Made by a program: the position numbers and the translations under genes
Shown here: positions 42,118-52,800 of the stretch, in pieces
Layout of the letters: each line of letters starts with the position of its first letter
Numbering within the stretch: the stretch's first letter is position 1
Source: SKLM01 sp964542755
Lineage (GTDB): Bacteria; Chloroflexota; Anaerolineae; B4-G1
Assembly: GCA_964542755.1 (NCBI GenBank)
Contig: CAZIWL010000003.1
Span: 36,478 to 100,477, forward strand
DNA: 64,000 nt
Direction of reading: 5' to 3'
The notes under the pieces: model-generated
What the model saw: only the letters and a program-made list of their open reading frames with translations
Databases searched by the model: none
What the model was told of the DNA's origin: nothing

Positions 42118-43788
42118 TCAACCGGCACCGTTGACCGGGAGCCTCACTACGAACGTAGCTCCCTTCCCCGGTCGACTCGAGACGTCAATCGTCCCACCGT
42201 GCCGCTCAACAATCCCATAGCTTATGGCCAACCCCAGTCCAGTTCCATCCGACTTCGTCGTGTAGAACGGCTCAAACAGGTGCTCCAAATCCTCGGCGGG
42301 AATGCCCACGCCGCTGTCCCGGACCGTCAGCACAATCTGGTCACGTTCGTCACCGACCTCCGTCTTCACCCAGAGATCACCCCCCGAAGGCATCGCCTCG
42401 GTGCCGTTGATCACCAGGTTCAACAGCACCTGACTGATTTGATCCGCGATGAGCGGAACCCCGGGCAGGTCCTCCGTGAGGTCCGTGTGGACCTCGATCT
42501 TGCCGTGTTGGATGCGTTTGCGGGCCAGAGCCAGGACGTTCTTCACCACCTCATTTAGATCGGCGACGTCCCGGCCGCCTCGCGAGGGGCGGTAGAAATC
42601 CAGCATCCGCTGCACGATTTCGATCAAACGCTCAACCTCATTGCGTGCCATCCCCACGTATTCATCGCGCCGCTCTTGACCCAGACCTTCATGCAGGCTC
42701 AGATGGAGACTATTATGGATGCCCTGCAGCGGGTTGTTGATCTCGTGCGCCAACGACGCCGCCAATCGCCCGATAGCCGCCATTTTCTCTGCCTGCACCA
42801 ACTTGGCCTGCGAACGCTCTAGCTCCGTCGCGAAATCCGCCACCTCCGAGTAGAGATTTGCGTTCTCAACGGCCACAGCAACGGAGCCCGCCATGGCGGT
42901 CAGCAGTCCAACATCCTGTCGACTGAACGCCCCGTTCAAGTCATTGACCAAGGCAATGGCTCCGATCGTTCTTTCTCGGATCACCAGGGGCACGCACAGA
43001 ATCGACTCCGGCGTCACACCCGGCATCTTCACACCCAGCTCACCGGGATACTCGGGATCACGCTCCACGTCGTTCACGACCTTGGTGACGCCGGTCTCCA
43101 CCACCTCACCGATCACGCCCCTATTCAAGTGCAGTGATTCCTCATCCAGCTCACTCCTGTGAGAGGTGAGCGTCTCCCGACAGATCAAGGAACCTGTGTG
43201 TTCGTCGACGAGTACCAGGCACCCCGCCTCAACCGGCATGATCTCCCGGATGCCCGCCATAGTTGCCTCCAGGACCTCGTCCAGATCCAAACTGGAGGTC
43301 ACGACGCGGTTGATATCCACCAGGGCCGCCAGCTCCTGGTTTCGCCGCCGGAGAGCTTGCTCGCTGCGCCGGACCCGCATCACCGCATCGATCCGCGCCA
43401 GTAATTCACGGGGATCGAACGGTTTCGTCAGATAGTCATCGGCCCCCATTCCGAGCCCCAGTGTCTTGCTGCTCACCGAGTCAAGCGCTGTGGTAAGGAT
43501 GAAGGACGTGTGTCGAAGATCCGGATCCGCTTTGACCCGCGCGATGACCTCGTAGCCATCCATCCCGGGCATCATGATATCCAGCAGCACCAGGTCAATG
43601 GGTCGATCGGCATCGGTCTCTGCACGCAGCGTCTCGAGCGCTTCCTGACCAGAATAGGCAGAAAGCACAGCCTCAGCGACACGGTTCTTCCGCCCCAGCA
43701 TGGCCAATAGAAGGTCCACCATGCCCGGATCATCCTCTACAATGAGGATCCGCGGCGGCCGACGTCCGAGTCTATCCTTGCTGACCAT
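42118..43788 (-). CDS. Hybrid sensor kinase: receiver-GAF-histidine kinase
   Basis: Protein of 556 residues without membrane segments. Residues 12-140 form a receiver with phosphoacceptor Asp70 (VLLDIMMPGMDGYEV) and KPFDP. Residues about 155-315 form a GAF domain (SLDLDEVLEATMAGIREIMP ... SILCVPLVIRERTIGAIALV). Then comes a HisKA helix with His348 in LAASLAHEINNPLQG and an ATPase domain with QVLLNLVINGTEAM, DSGVGIP and GTGLGLAI. It is probably a cytoplasmic sensor whose input is relayed from another kinase to the receiver. A GTG 30 bases upstream is an alternative start; neither start has a clear ribosome site. Confidence 0.9.
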   Translation of the reverse strand: MVSKDRLGRRPPRILIVEDDPGMVDLLLAMLGRKNRVAEAVLSAYSGQEALETLRAETDADRPIDLVLLDIMMPGMDGYEVIARVKADPDLRHTSFILTTALDSVSSKTLGLGMGADDYLTKPFDPRELLARIDAVMRVRRSEQALRRRNQELAALVDINRVVTSSLDLDEVLEATMAGIREIMPVEAGCLVLVDEHTGSLICRETLTSHRSELDEESLHLNRGVIGEVVETGVTKVVNDVERDPEYPGELGVKMPGVTPESILCVPLVIRERTIGAIALVNDLNGAFSRQDVGLLTAMAGSVAVAVENANLYSEVADFATELERSQAKLVQAEKMAAIGRLAASLAHEINNPLQGIHNSLHLSLHEGLGQERRDEYVGMARNEVERLIEIVQRMLDFYRPSRGGRDVADLNEVVKNVLALARKRIQHGKIEVHTDLTEDLPGVPLIADQISQVLLNLVINGTEAMPSGGDLWVKTEVGDERDQIVLTVRDSGVGIPAEDLEHLFEPFYTTKSDGTGLGLAISYGIVERHGGTIDVSSRPGKGATFVVRLPVNGAG

Positions 43789-43893
43789 AGTCCGTGAAGA
43801 TGCCGCTCCAGTTATCACTCAGTCAAAAGGTCACTCAACCAGTCACGCTACGCTTATGCCGAGTACCCACAATCGAATCCAGTACTCCGGACG

Positions 43894-45834
43894 CTACCTC
43901 CCACTGCCCGGGCCAACTGTCCTCATCCGCTCCACGTTCCAGAGCTCACTCGGCGAGGTAGGGTCCATCTGAAGACCTGTAACGCCCGGGCGCGCCAGCC
44001 CGATACGCAGGCTCATGAAGAGCGGCAGGGCCGGAAGGTCTTCAGAGAAGACAACCTGGGCCTCTCGATGATTCCGCATATACTCCTCTGAACCCGGCAA
44101 GCCGCGTAGGGCGGAAAGGCAGGCTGAATCGTACTCGGGGCTGACGTATCCCGTGATGTTGCCCCCGACCCAGTTCTCCGCTTCGGGAATCTGCGACGAG
44201 AGATACCGCTCGCACGGCGGCCGGTCCTCCAGCCACCACGTCGCCTGAGCCAGATCAAACCGACGCCCGAAAAGTGGGCCCTCAGGCCCGTCGGCGAACA
44301 GCTCCCACCTCGGGAGTGCCTCCACTGTCACGCTCACGCCACAGTCGGCAAGCTGGGCCCGCACCATCCGGGCGACCTTCTCGTCTACCTCGCTGTCATC
44401 CATACTCACAAGCACCACGTCAAACGGCTGCCCGTCCATAAGGTCCGGCACGTCCAACGCCTCCCGTACCCCATCGCCGTCCGTGTCCCGCCAACCGAGC
44501 TCGTCGAGCAACGCCCGTCCAGCTGCCGGGTCGTAGGGATGCTCTGTCAAATCCTCGACCGGATACAGCGGATGATCTGGGGCCGCATACGACTCGGGTA
44601 CTATGCTGCGCCCAAGAGCCACCTCGTCCTGCAGAGCCTGGCGATCAATACAGGCTGCAATCGCTTCTCGGACCTGCCCACGCGCGAAGAAGCTCGGCCG
44701 CCCGTAACCCTCGCTGGACTGGATACCGAAACTCAGCCGCGCCATCCCCTGTCCAGGCGCCGATACGACCGTGAGCACTCCTTCCTCCTCCAAGCTCGTC
44801 AGGAGTGGCAGCAACCCCTCAAGCTCCGCATCGGATGTGCCGACGTCGCAGTCCTCGGCGATCACCCCTGCAGCAACCTGGGCTGCGTCCGGTTTGAAGT
44901 GGAAGACCAACTTGTCCAGGTACGGCAAACCCGCCTCGGCCCTGAAGTAGTGGGGGTTTGGCGAGAGCTCGATGCGGTCGCCCGGGATCCAATCATCCAC
45001 CACGAACGGACCCCAGCCGAGGGGTTCGCGACGCGCACCATTGTAGCCCGGCAGCTGATGCGACGGGATGTCATCCAATTGATGTCTCGGCAGCGGCGGG
45101 AAGAAGCGCAGTCCATAGGATGCGTCTCGAAACCCGGGGAGTCCCGTCCACCGTGTCTGAAACTCTTCGACGGCCTCGTACGCTGCCGTTCGCTCCACCA
45201 CGTAACGGAACCCAGGCGTGCCCGGGTCGCTCGCCACCTCGAAGCCAAATGCGGAGTCCTCCGCCGTCAGAGGCTCACCATCCGACCAGCTCACGTCCTC
45301 CCGCAGGGCGAACGTAGCTTCCACGTGCTCCATTCTCACCATCCCGCCCTCAAAGACGACCTCGCAACCGGAGGTGTAACAGCCCGAAGGCCGGACCCGC
45401 ACACCCTCCTGGAGCTCAACCACATCACCCTCGGCATCTACCACGATATCGCCACGGCGGACGAACGTCGTCCTGGTGAAAGCGTCGCCATCCTGCAACG
45501 CGGGGAGCTTCTCAAGAATAATGGGCTGGTGGTCATAGTCACGGTGGTCGATCGGTCCGTCGTAGACCGCCTCCATCACGTGCTGGGTACTGGGAAGCTG
45601 GCTGGCGCCGTACAGGTAGAGCGTGTCTGGCTCGCCCACCACACAGATGTGCAGGGCCTGGGGTTCATCGCTACCCGACGATGCTGTCGGGGTGGCGGTC
45701 TCCTGAGGCGTAGCAGTTACCACCACCGTCTCCGGCGGCGACGTCACAGTGACCGTGACGACCCGAGGAGCACAGGCGGTGACGAACAGAAGCAATATGC
45801 CAATGATATGTAGGGGCTTGTGGCACAATGTCAT
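43894..45834 (-). CDS. ABC transporter substrate-binding lipoprotein, family 5 (peptide/nickel type)
   Basis: Protein of 646 residues. A signal peptide ends in the lipobox FVTAC with Cys21. A Val/Thr/Pro-rich linker of about 35 residues follows (TVTVTSPPETVVVTATPQ). The SBP_bac_5 fold is then clear: WSDGEPLTAEDSAFGFE, GWGPFVVDDWIPGDRIELSP, and REAIAACIDRQALQDEV. It should bind oligopeptides or similar ligands outside the membrane. No permease or ATPase follows on its downstream side; it could serve the fused permeases encoded 4 kb upstream, which is inference. An in-frame CDVGTSDAEL region and several cysteines are unusual for a small-peptide binder. Confidence 0.88.
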   Translation of the reverse strand: MTLCHKPLHIIGILLLFVTACAPRVVTVTVTSPPETVVVTATPQETATPTASSGSDEPQALHICVVGEPDTLYLYGASQLPSTQHVMEAVYDGPIDHRDYDHQPIILEKLPALQDGDAFTRTTFVRRGDIVVDAEGDVVELQEGVRVRPSGCYTSGCEVVFEGGMVRMEHVEATFALREDVSWSDGEPLTAEDSAFGFEVASDPGTPGFRYVVERTAAYEAVEEFQTRWTGLPGFRDASYGLRFFPPLPRHQLDDIPSHQLPGYNGARREPLGWGPFVVDDWIPGDRIELSPNPHYFRAEAGLPYLDKLVFHFKPDAAQVAAGVIAEDCDVGTSDAELEGLLPLLTSLEEEGVLTVVSAPGQGMARLSFGIQSSEGYGRPSFFARGQVREAIAACIDRQALQDEVALGRSIVPESYAAPDHPLYPVEDLTEHPYDPAAGRALLDELGWRDTDGDGVREALDVPDLMDGQPFDVVLVSMDDSEVDEKVARMVRAQLADCGVSVTVEALPRWELFADGPEGPLFGRRFDLAQATWWLEDRPPCERYLSSQIPEAENWVGGNITGYVSPEYDSACLSALRGLPGSEEYMRNHREAQVVFSEDLPALPLFMSLRIGLARPGVTGLQMDPTSPSELWNVERMRTVGPGSGR

Positions 45835-46066
45835 GTGGCCTCCGTCGACAGTATAGCATCACCCTGCAGCGCGCGCAACCTTCTTTGTGCCCTGCAGAAC
45901 AGTCGCAGAGGGGTATCGAGGAGAATGTGAGGCTCGGCCCGCCAGGGGGTACGGCGGCTTGTCGCTGTGTGAGGCTACGCTTCTCGGGAGCAGCAACCCA
46001 TGGACGTACGGTCCGACAGAAACGGACCGCCCTCGCGGGTCCCTGCTCGGTACTCCCGCGGGAGTG

Positions 46067-48400
46067 TCACGCCCGGCCCACCAGCTGGGCCAATCGCCGC
46101 CTCCACGAGAGCCGCCGCAGCGCCCGTGCCGCTTCCTCTACACCGTCGAAGGTCATCGTCTGACGGCCGTAGACGTCGAGGTGGTAGTGATTCAGGAGCA
46201 GAGAAACCGGCGCACAACCCTCAGGTAGGTGGGAGGACAGCGCCGCGGCCCGTTCCGCCGCTGTATCCGCCGCAGCGGCCCCGGCCCCCAGTCGATCAAG
46301 CGCCCGGTCGATCTCGGCGTAGGCTCGCTCCAACGGCGTCATCCTGGTCCAGTGCGCCCATCGCTGGAGGAACTTGGGCGGCCGCCATCCGACGCGGCGC
46401 AAGCCACTCTCAATAAGCACGGGCAGAGCCGGCATCCGCTGCCGCCGTCGCATGCGGACTGCCAGCACAATTAGAGCGAGGCCGGATAGGCCAACACCAG
46501 CCCAGATCAACGGTCGCCTCGTGAGCCACGATCCGGACGAGGAGGTCAGTACGCCCTCACCGGATACCAGGTCATCCATACCCTCCAACTCCGCCAGCCG
46601 CTCGCGCCAACGATCCTCAGTATCCCCACCCGGTGGGACACGGAGACGGCCGCCATCCTCACTCTCAATCTCACCCAGTGGCCGGCGGATCGGATCCTCG
46701 GACACTGTCGGCTCAAACTCCACCCATCCGAGTCCCGGGAAGTAGACTTCCGGCCACGCATGGGCGTTCTTCTCGAGAACCACGTATGTGTTCGTGCCCC
46801 GCTGGCGCTCTCCCTGTGCAAACCCAACAGCCAACCGGGCCGGGATCCCCATCAAGCGGAGCAGCATCACTTCGGAGGAGGCATAGTAGTTGCAGAATCC
46901 GACGCGAGCATCAAAGAGAAACCAGTCCAGGGGATCCTGGTCTGCCGAACGCGTCTCCGTAATCGTCTCACTGTACTCGATGTTGGCCCGCAGGTAGCGC
47001 GTCACGGCCGCCACCGCATCGTACGGTGTATCCGCCTCACCGGCTATTGCCGCCGCCAGATCCCGCGTCCGCTGCGTGACCGTTGCCGGGACCTCCAGGT
47101 ACCGCTCTGTAATCCACTCCGGATACACCGTCCCCGCGTCACGAAGCTGTGAAATCGTCATATCGGAGACGGATGAGCGAACCACGTACGTCTCCCCGGC
47201 GGCTAGCGGCGGCGATGCGTGCACCGAGGCCACGTCGACGGTCCCATCCGGATTGATCGCAAGATCGAAGCGGGCGCGCCGGCTAACGGCCTGAGGCTGG
47301 GGTGGCACATAGAGCGTCATCAACGGATCTGGAGACGTAAACGTGAACGTGAGAGTCCGGCGCCCGTCCAGCGGGGGAAACCTCAGCGTCCGCTCCCCGG
47401 GGCGGATCTGCTCGGTGGACGTGAGAGCCTCGGTTTGCCAGCGCCCGTCCTCATACCGATCATAGGCTCGCGCGCGCCAATAATACCGCATGCCAGAGGG
47501 TGGTGGAGGAGCCTGCACCGATGCCACCAACGCGTCCGTGAGCTCGCGCCCCCTTCCCAGGGCGAAGTCCTCCCCATAGTAGTCGGCCGCCGTGATCGTC
47601 GGGCCCTGACGCCGCAGTGAGGCAAACAGCTTCTCTGAGCGCCGCTCCAACGGCGCCGTGGCTCGATCCCAGATTGCCCTCGCCGTCGGTAAGGCATCCG
47701 CCATCGTCGGGACCGACCAGGCGAGTAGGATAAGCACGACGGCGATCCCCGCCATGGCGTAGCTTAGATCAAGCCCAACCAGGGGCGGGATCCGGGCCTG
47801 ATCGGCCTCCCAGTCGCGCCGCAGCCGCAGGAAGGTGACTCGCGCCACCAGGAGAAGGGCAAACAGGAAGTATCCCGCAAGATACCAGATGCCCCGGGCC
47901 CGGTATGGGTCCGATGTCTGGATCAGCAGCACCGCCAGACCAGGGGGCAGAATAACGCGCCAGGGACTGGCCCGCCGGGTGAGCGCATACGCAGCGTGGA
48001 CGCTCAGCGTCCAACCCAGCCCCGCCATCGCGAATAGGAAGAGCGCGGGATCGTGCACCGGTTCTTGCTGGACGAAGCGTACCAGTGTGTGGATCAGACG
48101 GCCCGCCAGCACCACCATCCGGTCACCCCACAGGGCGTCATCCGAGAGATGCGCTATGGTTCGCCCTAGCTGCCAGGGCACCATAAAGACGCCGTACGTC
48201 GCGCCCAGCAAGAGCACCATCGCCGGGTGGTAGGTGCTCTGTCCAAGAGCCAAGCCAGCAGCCGTGCCGAGGATGACCAGGGTGTACACCACGTTCAAGT
48301 ACTCAACCCACTCCGTAGCCATCAGACGACCCGTGGCCATCAGAAGCGCTATCATCAGTAGTGCTGCCGCTGTGCTATCCCACCACCGTCTTTCCCGCAT
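46067..48400 (-). CDS. Transglutaminase-like membrane protein (TgpA/DUF3488 type)
   Basis: Protein of 777 residues. About seven membrane helices fill residues 10-250. An external part includes the transglutaminase-like core with Cys503 in VGFCNYYASSEVMLLRLMG, then the histidine in KNAHAWPEVYFPGLGWVEF and the aspartate-equivalent in the following strand. One more membrane helix lies near 615-635, and a C-terminal cytoplasmic tail resembles DUF4129. Related proteins occur with DUF58 and MoxR-type ATPases; here the DUF58 gene is six bases upstream but no MoxR gene is present. The protein substrate is unknown. Confidence 0.88.
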   Translation of the reverse strand: MRERRWWDSTAAALLMIALLMATGRLMATEWVEYLNVVYTLVILGTAAGLALGQSTYHPAMVLLLGATYGVFMVPWQLGRTIAHLSDDALWGDRMVVLAGRLIHTLVRFVQQEPVHDPALFLFAMAGLGWTLSVHAAYALTRRASPWRVILPPGLAVLLIQTSDPYRARGIWYLAGYFLFALLLVARVTFLRLRRDWEADQARIPPLVGLDLSYAMAGIAVVLILLAWSVPTMADALPTARAIWDRATAPLERRSEKLFASLRRQGPTITAADYYGEDFALGRGRELTDALVASVQAPPPPSGMRYYWRARAYDRYEDGRWQTEALTSTEQIRPGERTLRFPPLDGRRTLTFTFTSPDPLMTLYVPPQPQAVSRRARFDLAINPDGTVDVASVHASPPLAAGETYVVRSSVSDMTISQLRDAGTVYPEWITERYLEVPATVTQRTRDLAAAIAGEADTPYDAVAAVTRYLRANIEYSETITETRSADQDPLDWFLFDARVGFCNYYASSEVMLLRLMGIPARLAVGFAQGERQRGTNTYVVLEKNAHAWPEVYFPGLGWVEFEPTVSEDPIRRPLGEIESEDGGRLRVPPGGDTEDRWRERLAELEGMDDLVSGEGVLTSSSGSWLTRRPLIWAGVGLSGLALIVLAVRMRRRQRMPALPVLIESGLRRVGWRPPKFLQRWAHWTRMTPLERAYAEIDRALDRLGAGAAAADTAAERAAALSSHLPEGCAPVSLLLNHYHLDVYGRQTMTFDGVEEAARALRRLSWRRRLAQLVGRA

Positions 48401-48406
48401 ACGCGA

Positions 48407-49741
48407 CTACCCTCTCACCATAGGGCGCCCCACCGGACCGCGGCCCAAGCGTGCTCCCCCGCGCACGGGCCCCAGAGAATCGCTGCTCAGGGCCGAGGTC
48501 AGCTTTTGGCCGTTCCTCACTTGGCACACGGGGACACCAGCGGCGGTCACCGCCCGTGCAAGCTCCTCCGTGCCTGACCGTCCTCCAAACGACCCCGCAT
48601 TCAGGAGCACCACCACAGGGCGAAGCCCCCTCTGGGAGAGAAGATCGGCCGCCAGTCCCACCTCGTCAGCCACGGAAGGCGTCACCACGACGACCGTGCT
48701 GCCCCTGGGCATGTGTTGAGCGTGCGCCGTCAGGAGGGCAGAGATGGGAAGCGTCCCCTCGGCCCGGAGCGGCGCCAGCACCTCCAGAATCTTTCCCAGC
48801 TGCCGGCCGCCCCGATCTGGCGGCAGGAGATCGGGCGTTCGCTGACTCGGACGGTAGTAGCTGATCAAGCCGACGGCTCGACCTCGCCTCAGAAAATGCC
48901 GTGCCAGGCTGGCGACAATACTGACGGCGTACTCCTCCGTCGAAGGAGGAAGCGTGACATCCTGCCACGGAGTCCAGATGGCCTCGACGGGTTGGCTGGG
49001 CACTGAGTAAGTCTCCTTCGCCTGGACGCGACTTTGGGCGTCGAGGAAGATCCATGCCTCCGCCATGGGGTCTAGCTCGAACTCCTTCACAATCAGCCTA
49101 TCCCTGCGGGCGGAGCTCAACCAGTGGATCCGATTCATCGGATCGCCGGGGACGTACTCCCGAACACCAGCGGCGTTCGGTGTCACTTGATGCGTCCGAA
49201 GTTGGAGCGCCTCGCCGCCCGGCAGCAGGCCGGGGGGGCTCGGAAACCCTTCCACGTCTACCATCATTGGATACACCAGGAGGGAGCCGCCGGACCCGAC
49301 CTCACGGCGGACTGGGAAGAGGCCGAAGAGATCCCCGGAGACGATCTCCGTCGGCCCCAACGTGAAGATGCCGCGCTGCGTCAGCCGAGTCCGGGCGCGG
49401 TAAGTCCTCTGCTCCCGCCCCCCGATAAGGGTCAGCACGCGCGAACCGCGGGAACCCGGCAAGTCAGAGAGATCCCGCACCTGGATCCAGAGTCGCGGAA
49501 GACGCCCCTCATTTCTGACGGAGAAGCGCTCCTCGAAGATCGTTCCCACGTGGGCCCGCAGGGTGCGGGTCGTCCGGGTCACCTCCACGCCTCGCAAGGA
49601 CAGTCGCGACCAGATCCAACTCACCACCAAGAGGGCGGCCCATAGATAGCTGAGTCGTGCATAGACGCCGAGCCCAGTCAGCGCGAGTGCGACCACGCTC
49701 AGGCTCAGTAGGAGCAGTACGATTCTCAGAGATCTAGACAC
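48407..49741 (-). CDS. DUF58 domain protein
   Basis: Protein of 444 residues from a GTG start. Two membrane helices lie at the N-terminus (about 7-45). A middle beta-rich segment leads to the DUF58 signature VREYVPGDPMNRIHWLSSARRD, read in two parts, and a vWA-like C-terminal half (AWIFLDAQSRVQ ... STVVVVTPSVADEVG). DUF58 proteins commonly accompany MoxR ATPases and transglutaminases in complexes of unclear role. It forms an operon with the transglutaminase gene. Confidence 0.88.
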   Translation of the reverse strand: MSRSLRIVLLLLSLSVVALALTGLGVYARLSYLWAALLVVSWIWSRLSLRGVEVTRTTRTLRAHVGTIFEERFSVRNEGRLPRLWIQVRDLSDLPGSRGSRVLTLIGGREQRTYRARTRLTQRGIFTLGPTEIVSGDLFGLFPVRREVGSGGSLLVYPMMVDVEGFPSPPGLLPGGEALQLRTHQVTPNAAGVREYVPGDPMNRIHWLSSARRDRLIVKEFELDPMAEAWIFLDAQSRVQAKETYSVPSQPVEAIWTPWQDVTLPPSTEEYAVSIVASLARHFLRRGRAVGLISYYRPSQRTPDLLPPDRGGRQLGKILEVLAPLRAEGTLPISALLTAHAQHMPRGSTVVVVTPSVADEVGLAADLLSQRGLRPVVVLLNAGSFGGRSGTEELARAVTAAGVPVCQVRNGQKLTSALSSDSLGPVRGGARLGRGPVGRPMVRG

Positions 49742-49850
49742 AATGTCCCTCGATCAAATTCTAACAGGATTGTCAGTGACCCGCTAGGACACCTCAGACA
49801 GTCCCACGTCGGCCGCTGTTGAAGCCAGTTCCGGTCACCCTCGCTCAAAC

Positions 49851-52800
49851 CTAGTAGTCTCTCTCACGTCCAATGATCATTAGCGCCAGGGAGAGCGTTC
49901 GACCGACCTTTTCCAGCTGTGTCGCCGACACCTGTTGCGCCAAGTCCCCCGAGGTGCTCGAGATGACTTGCGACTCACCCCAGCTCACGGTCACGTGGGG
50001 CACCTCCTGCCCTACTATGTCTTCGCCCTCCTCAAAAACGACACCTAAGTCCACGGGGGTTCCTGTTCGACGCGCCTCCATACCCGTTTGTCGCGCCGCT
50101 CGCTCCATGAGACCCGCCAGGCGCGTGCTGCCGCCGCCGGATATCAACAACGGCCCACCGTCTCCCTTTCCGTGACCGCGCAGGATGATCGCCCCCTCAA
50201 TCTCAAAGTTGTCCAAGAAACCAGTCTTAGCCCCTAGAAACCTCTCGACGTCCTTGATTGGATCCACCCGTTCTCCGCCCTCAAGACCCTCACCGCTGTA
50301 GGCCACAAATAGAAATGAGCGGTAGGGCTCATAACCTGACGTCTGCATGGCGCGCGCGACTTCGAGCATCACCCCGACACCTGATGCCTGATCGCCAGCT
50401 GCCAGGTGGCTGGAAGTCCCAGATGGCCGCGCAGGCGGCGCATCGTACTGCGCCATAACCACGATCAACTCGTGGTCAAGCTTGGCAGCATCGGCTCTCG
50501 GCGCTCCCTCTATGCGGGCAGCTTCCCCCGGGAGGTGACCGAGGACGTGCCGAACCTGGACACCTTCGTGCCTCGACGCGTCTACGGTCACGGCGGCGTC
50601 CGTCCCAGTCCCGATGTTCAAGACTTCGTCTACGCCAAGCCGGTCGACGCGATTCTCCAGCTCGCCAGTGCTGAGGGAGCTAGCCTCCAGGATAGCATCC
50701 GCAGTGCCCCGGGAGATCCACAACATTGGTCGGCTCCAGGATCGTCTGCGTGAGGACAACGTCGTGCGCCGCGACAGCTGCGCAGGATCATCCGCCAGGA
50801 CCAGCATGCCGGCGCAGCGGATGGATTGCAGAAGCTCAGCATCGTCTGGCGAAGGGACAAGCAGCACGTCCCCCGCGACATCAAGGCTATCGAGAGCGCC
50901 GTAAGTGCTGAACCTAGCGCCGCTCGTTCGGAGCTCGCCGAGTGCAACGGCCCGAACTTCTCCCTGTGCCTTGCCCTCGTTCTGCATGAAGCTAGGAAAC
51001 TCAGTGAAATCCTCACCGTAGACGAAGCGTCGTTGTTGTCCTTGGATCTCGAGTCGCGGCGGTCTGTCCAGCGTTGAGAAAGAGCGAGTCCGGTACTGGA
51101 AGAACGTCATTTCCTCTCCCGCCGGCTGTAGACCAACATCTGCAAATTGTTCAGCGATGTGATAGGACGCGGCATACATGCCCGTCGTCCCCAGTGCACA
51201 CGTCTGAAACACTGGAAGCGCTAGAGCCTTGACGTGACTGGCGGCCCGTTCGCCCTCGAAACTTGCCGCTTGCTGCACGTAGAATGCCGCAGGCCCGGAA
51301 TGGGTCCTCACCCATCCCCCGACGACAACCGTGATGAGTACCAGGCCCACAGTGTATCGGTTGACAAGCCGGGTCAGGCCAAAACCAACCTGCTCCATCA
51401 AACGTCGCACGCCTTCACCGAAGAGATTGAAGCCAAGGATGGCAACGAAGAATGCCAAGGACGGATAGACCGCCATCCAGGGATAGGATCGAGCATATCG
51501 TCTGACATTGCTCAATAGGGCTCCCCACTCTGGGACGTCCGAGTAATGGTAAGGCGGGGCCATCCACTGCAGGTCGGCGAACGCCCCCCCGCCAATGAAG
51601 ATGCCCACGAAGCCCAGCTCTCCTAGGAGCATCAGTACCGCGCCCATTTCCAGGGCCGTCATTGAAATGAGGGCGGACAGCAGGTTAGGGAGTACGTGGC
51701 TCACGATCAGCCGCGGCAGCGTCAGCCCAACGGCAATTGCGCTTTGAATATAGAGCTTGGGCCGAATGCTCATCACCTCGCCCCGGACAAACTGCATGAC
51801 CTCCCCCCACCCCACCAGGCAGAGGGCTATCACGAAGGGACGGAAGCCCTGTCGAATACCCAGCGCCAAGACAAATGTCATCGCAAGAAGCAGCGTAGGA
51901 AAGGCCGCCATCGTCTCCGACAGCCCCATTATTGCGCCGTCGATCCAGCTCCCACTGCACCATCCGGCAATGGCGCCGAAGAGTAAGCCTACACCAACCC
52001 GCGCGGCCACGGCGAGCGTCGCCAAGAGGAGCGTCTGCTGCGCACCGGCGAGGACGAGGCTCAGGATATCGCGTCCCAGAACGTCCGTTCCCCAGGGGTG
52101 CTCACCGCCTGGCTCAAAGGGCGGCATCGCCAGCTCTCCCCCGTCGTAGGTCAAGCCTTTCGTGCTGTATGGGCTGTGCGGGGCCAACCAGGGGCCCATC
52201 AGGAACACCACCAGAAGGACGCCGACCAATGCTGCACCGACGACGAACGGAATGTTCCTTACCGTCGCCCGCAGCCACGATCGAATCCGCTCGGCCCGGT
52301 ACCGTGCCGGCAGACCATCCATGACCTCTCCTCTGGTCTCCAGGAGGGGCTTTGCCGGACTGTCCTTCCTTTGTCTCATTCCGACGAGACGCCTCAGGGG
52401 GTTGTCTCGAAACAGGCATGCCAGGTCAGCAGCCACTGATCGGAGTTCGTCAACCACATTCCAGCGCAAGGTGTTCCGCCAGCTATCGTGCGACATCCGC
52501 AGCCGCGGATCGATGCACCGATACGCGCCATCGAGGCCGATATTGACAAGGACGAACAAGGTTCCCAGGGCCAGGAGCAGGGCCACCGTCAAGTCGTCCT
52601 CCCCCTGGGAGATCGACTTGAGAAGCGTGAATCCCGCCCCTGGCCAGCCGAAGAAGAACTCAACGATCGGAAGGCTGCTGAGCGAGAAGCGCAACGACAT
52701 ACTTAGCGTCGTCAGGATGGGAATGGCGGCGTTCCGGATCACGTGCCGAGCCATCACCAGGGATCGGCGGATCCCTTTGCTTCGCGCCGTCCGAACGTAG

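Noticed and set aside
43789..43893. Possible TTGAGT/GATAAC promoter before the sensor kinase
   Set aside because: Both elements are poor and overlap the alternative GTG start; not strong enough to annotate.
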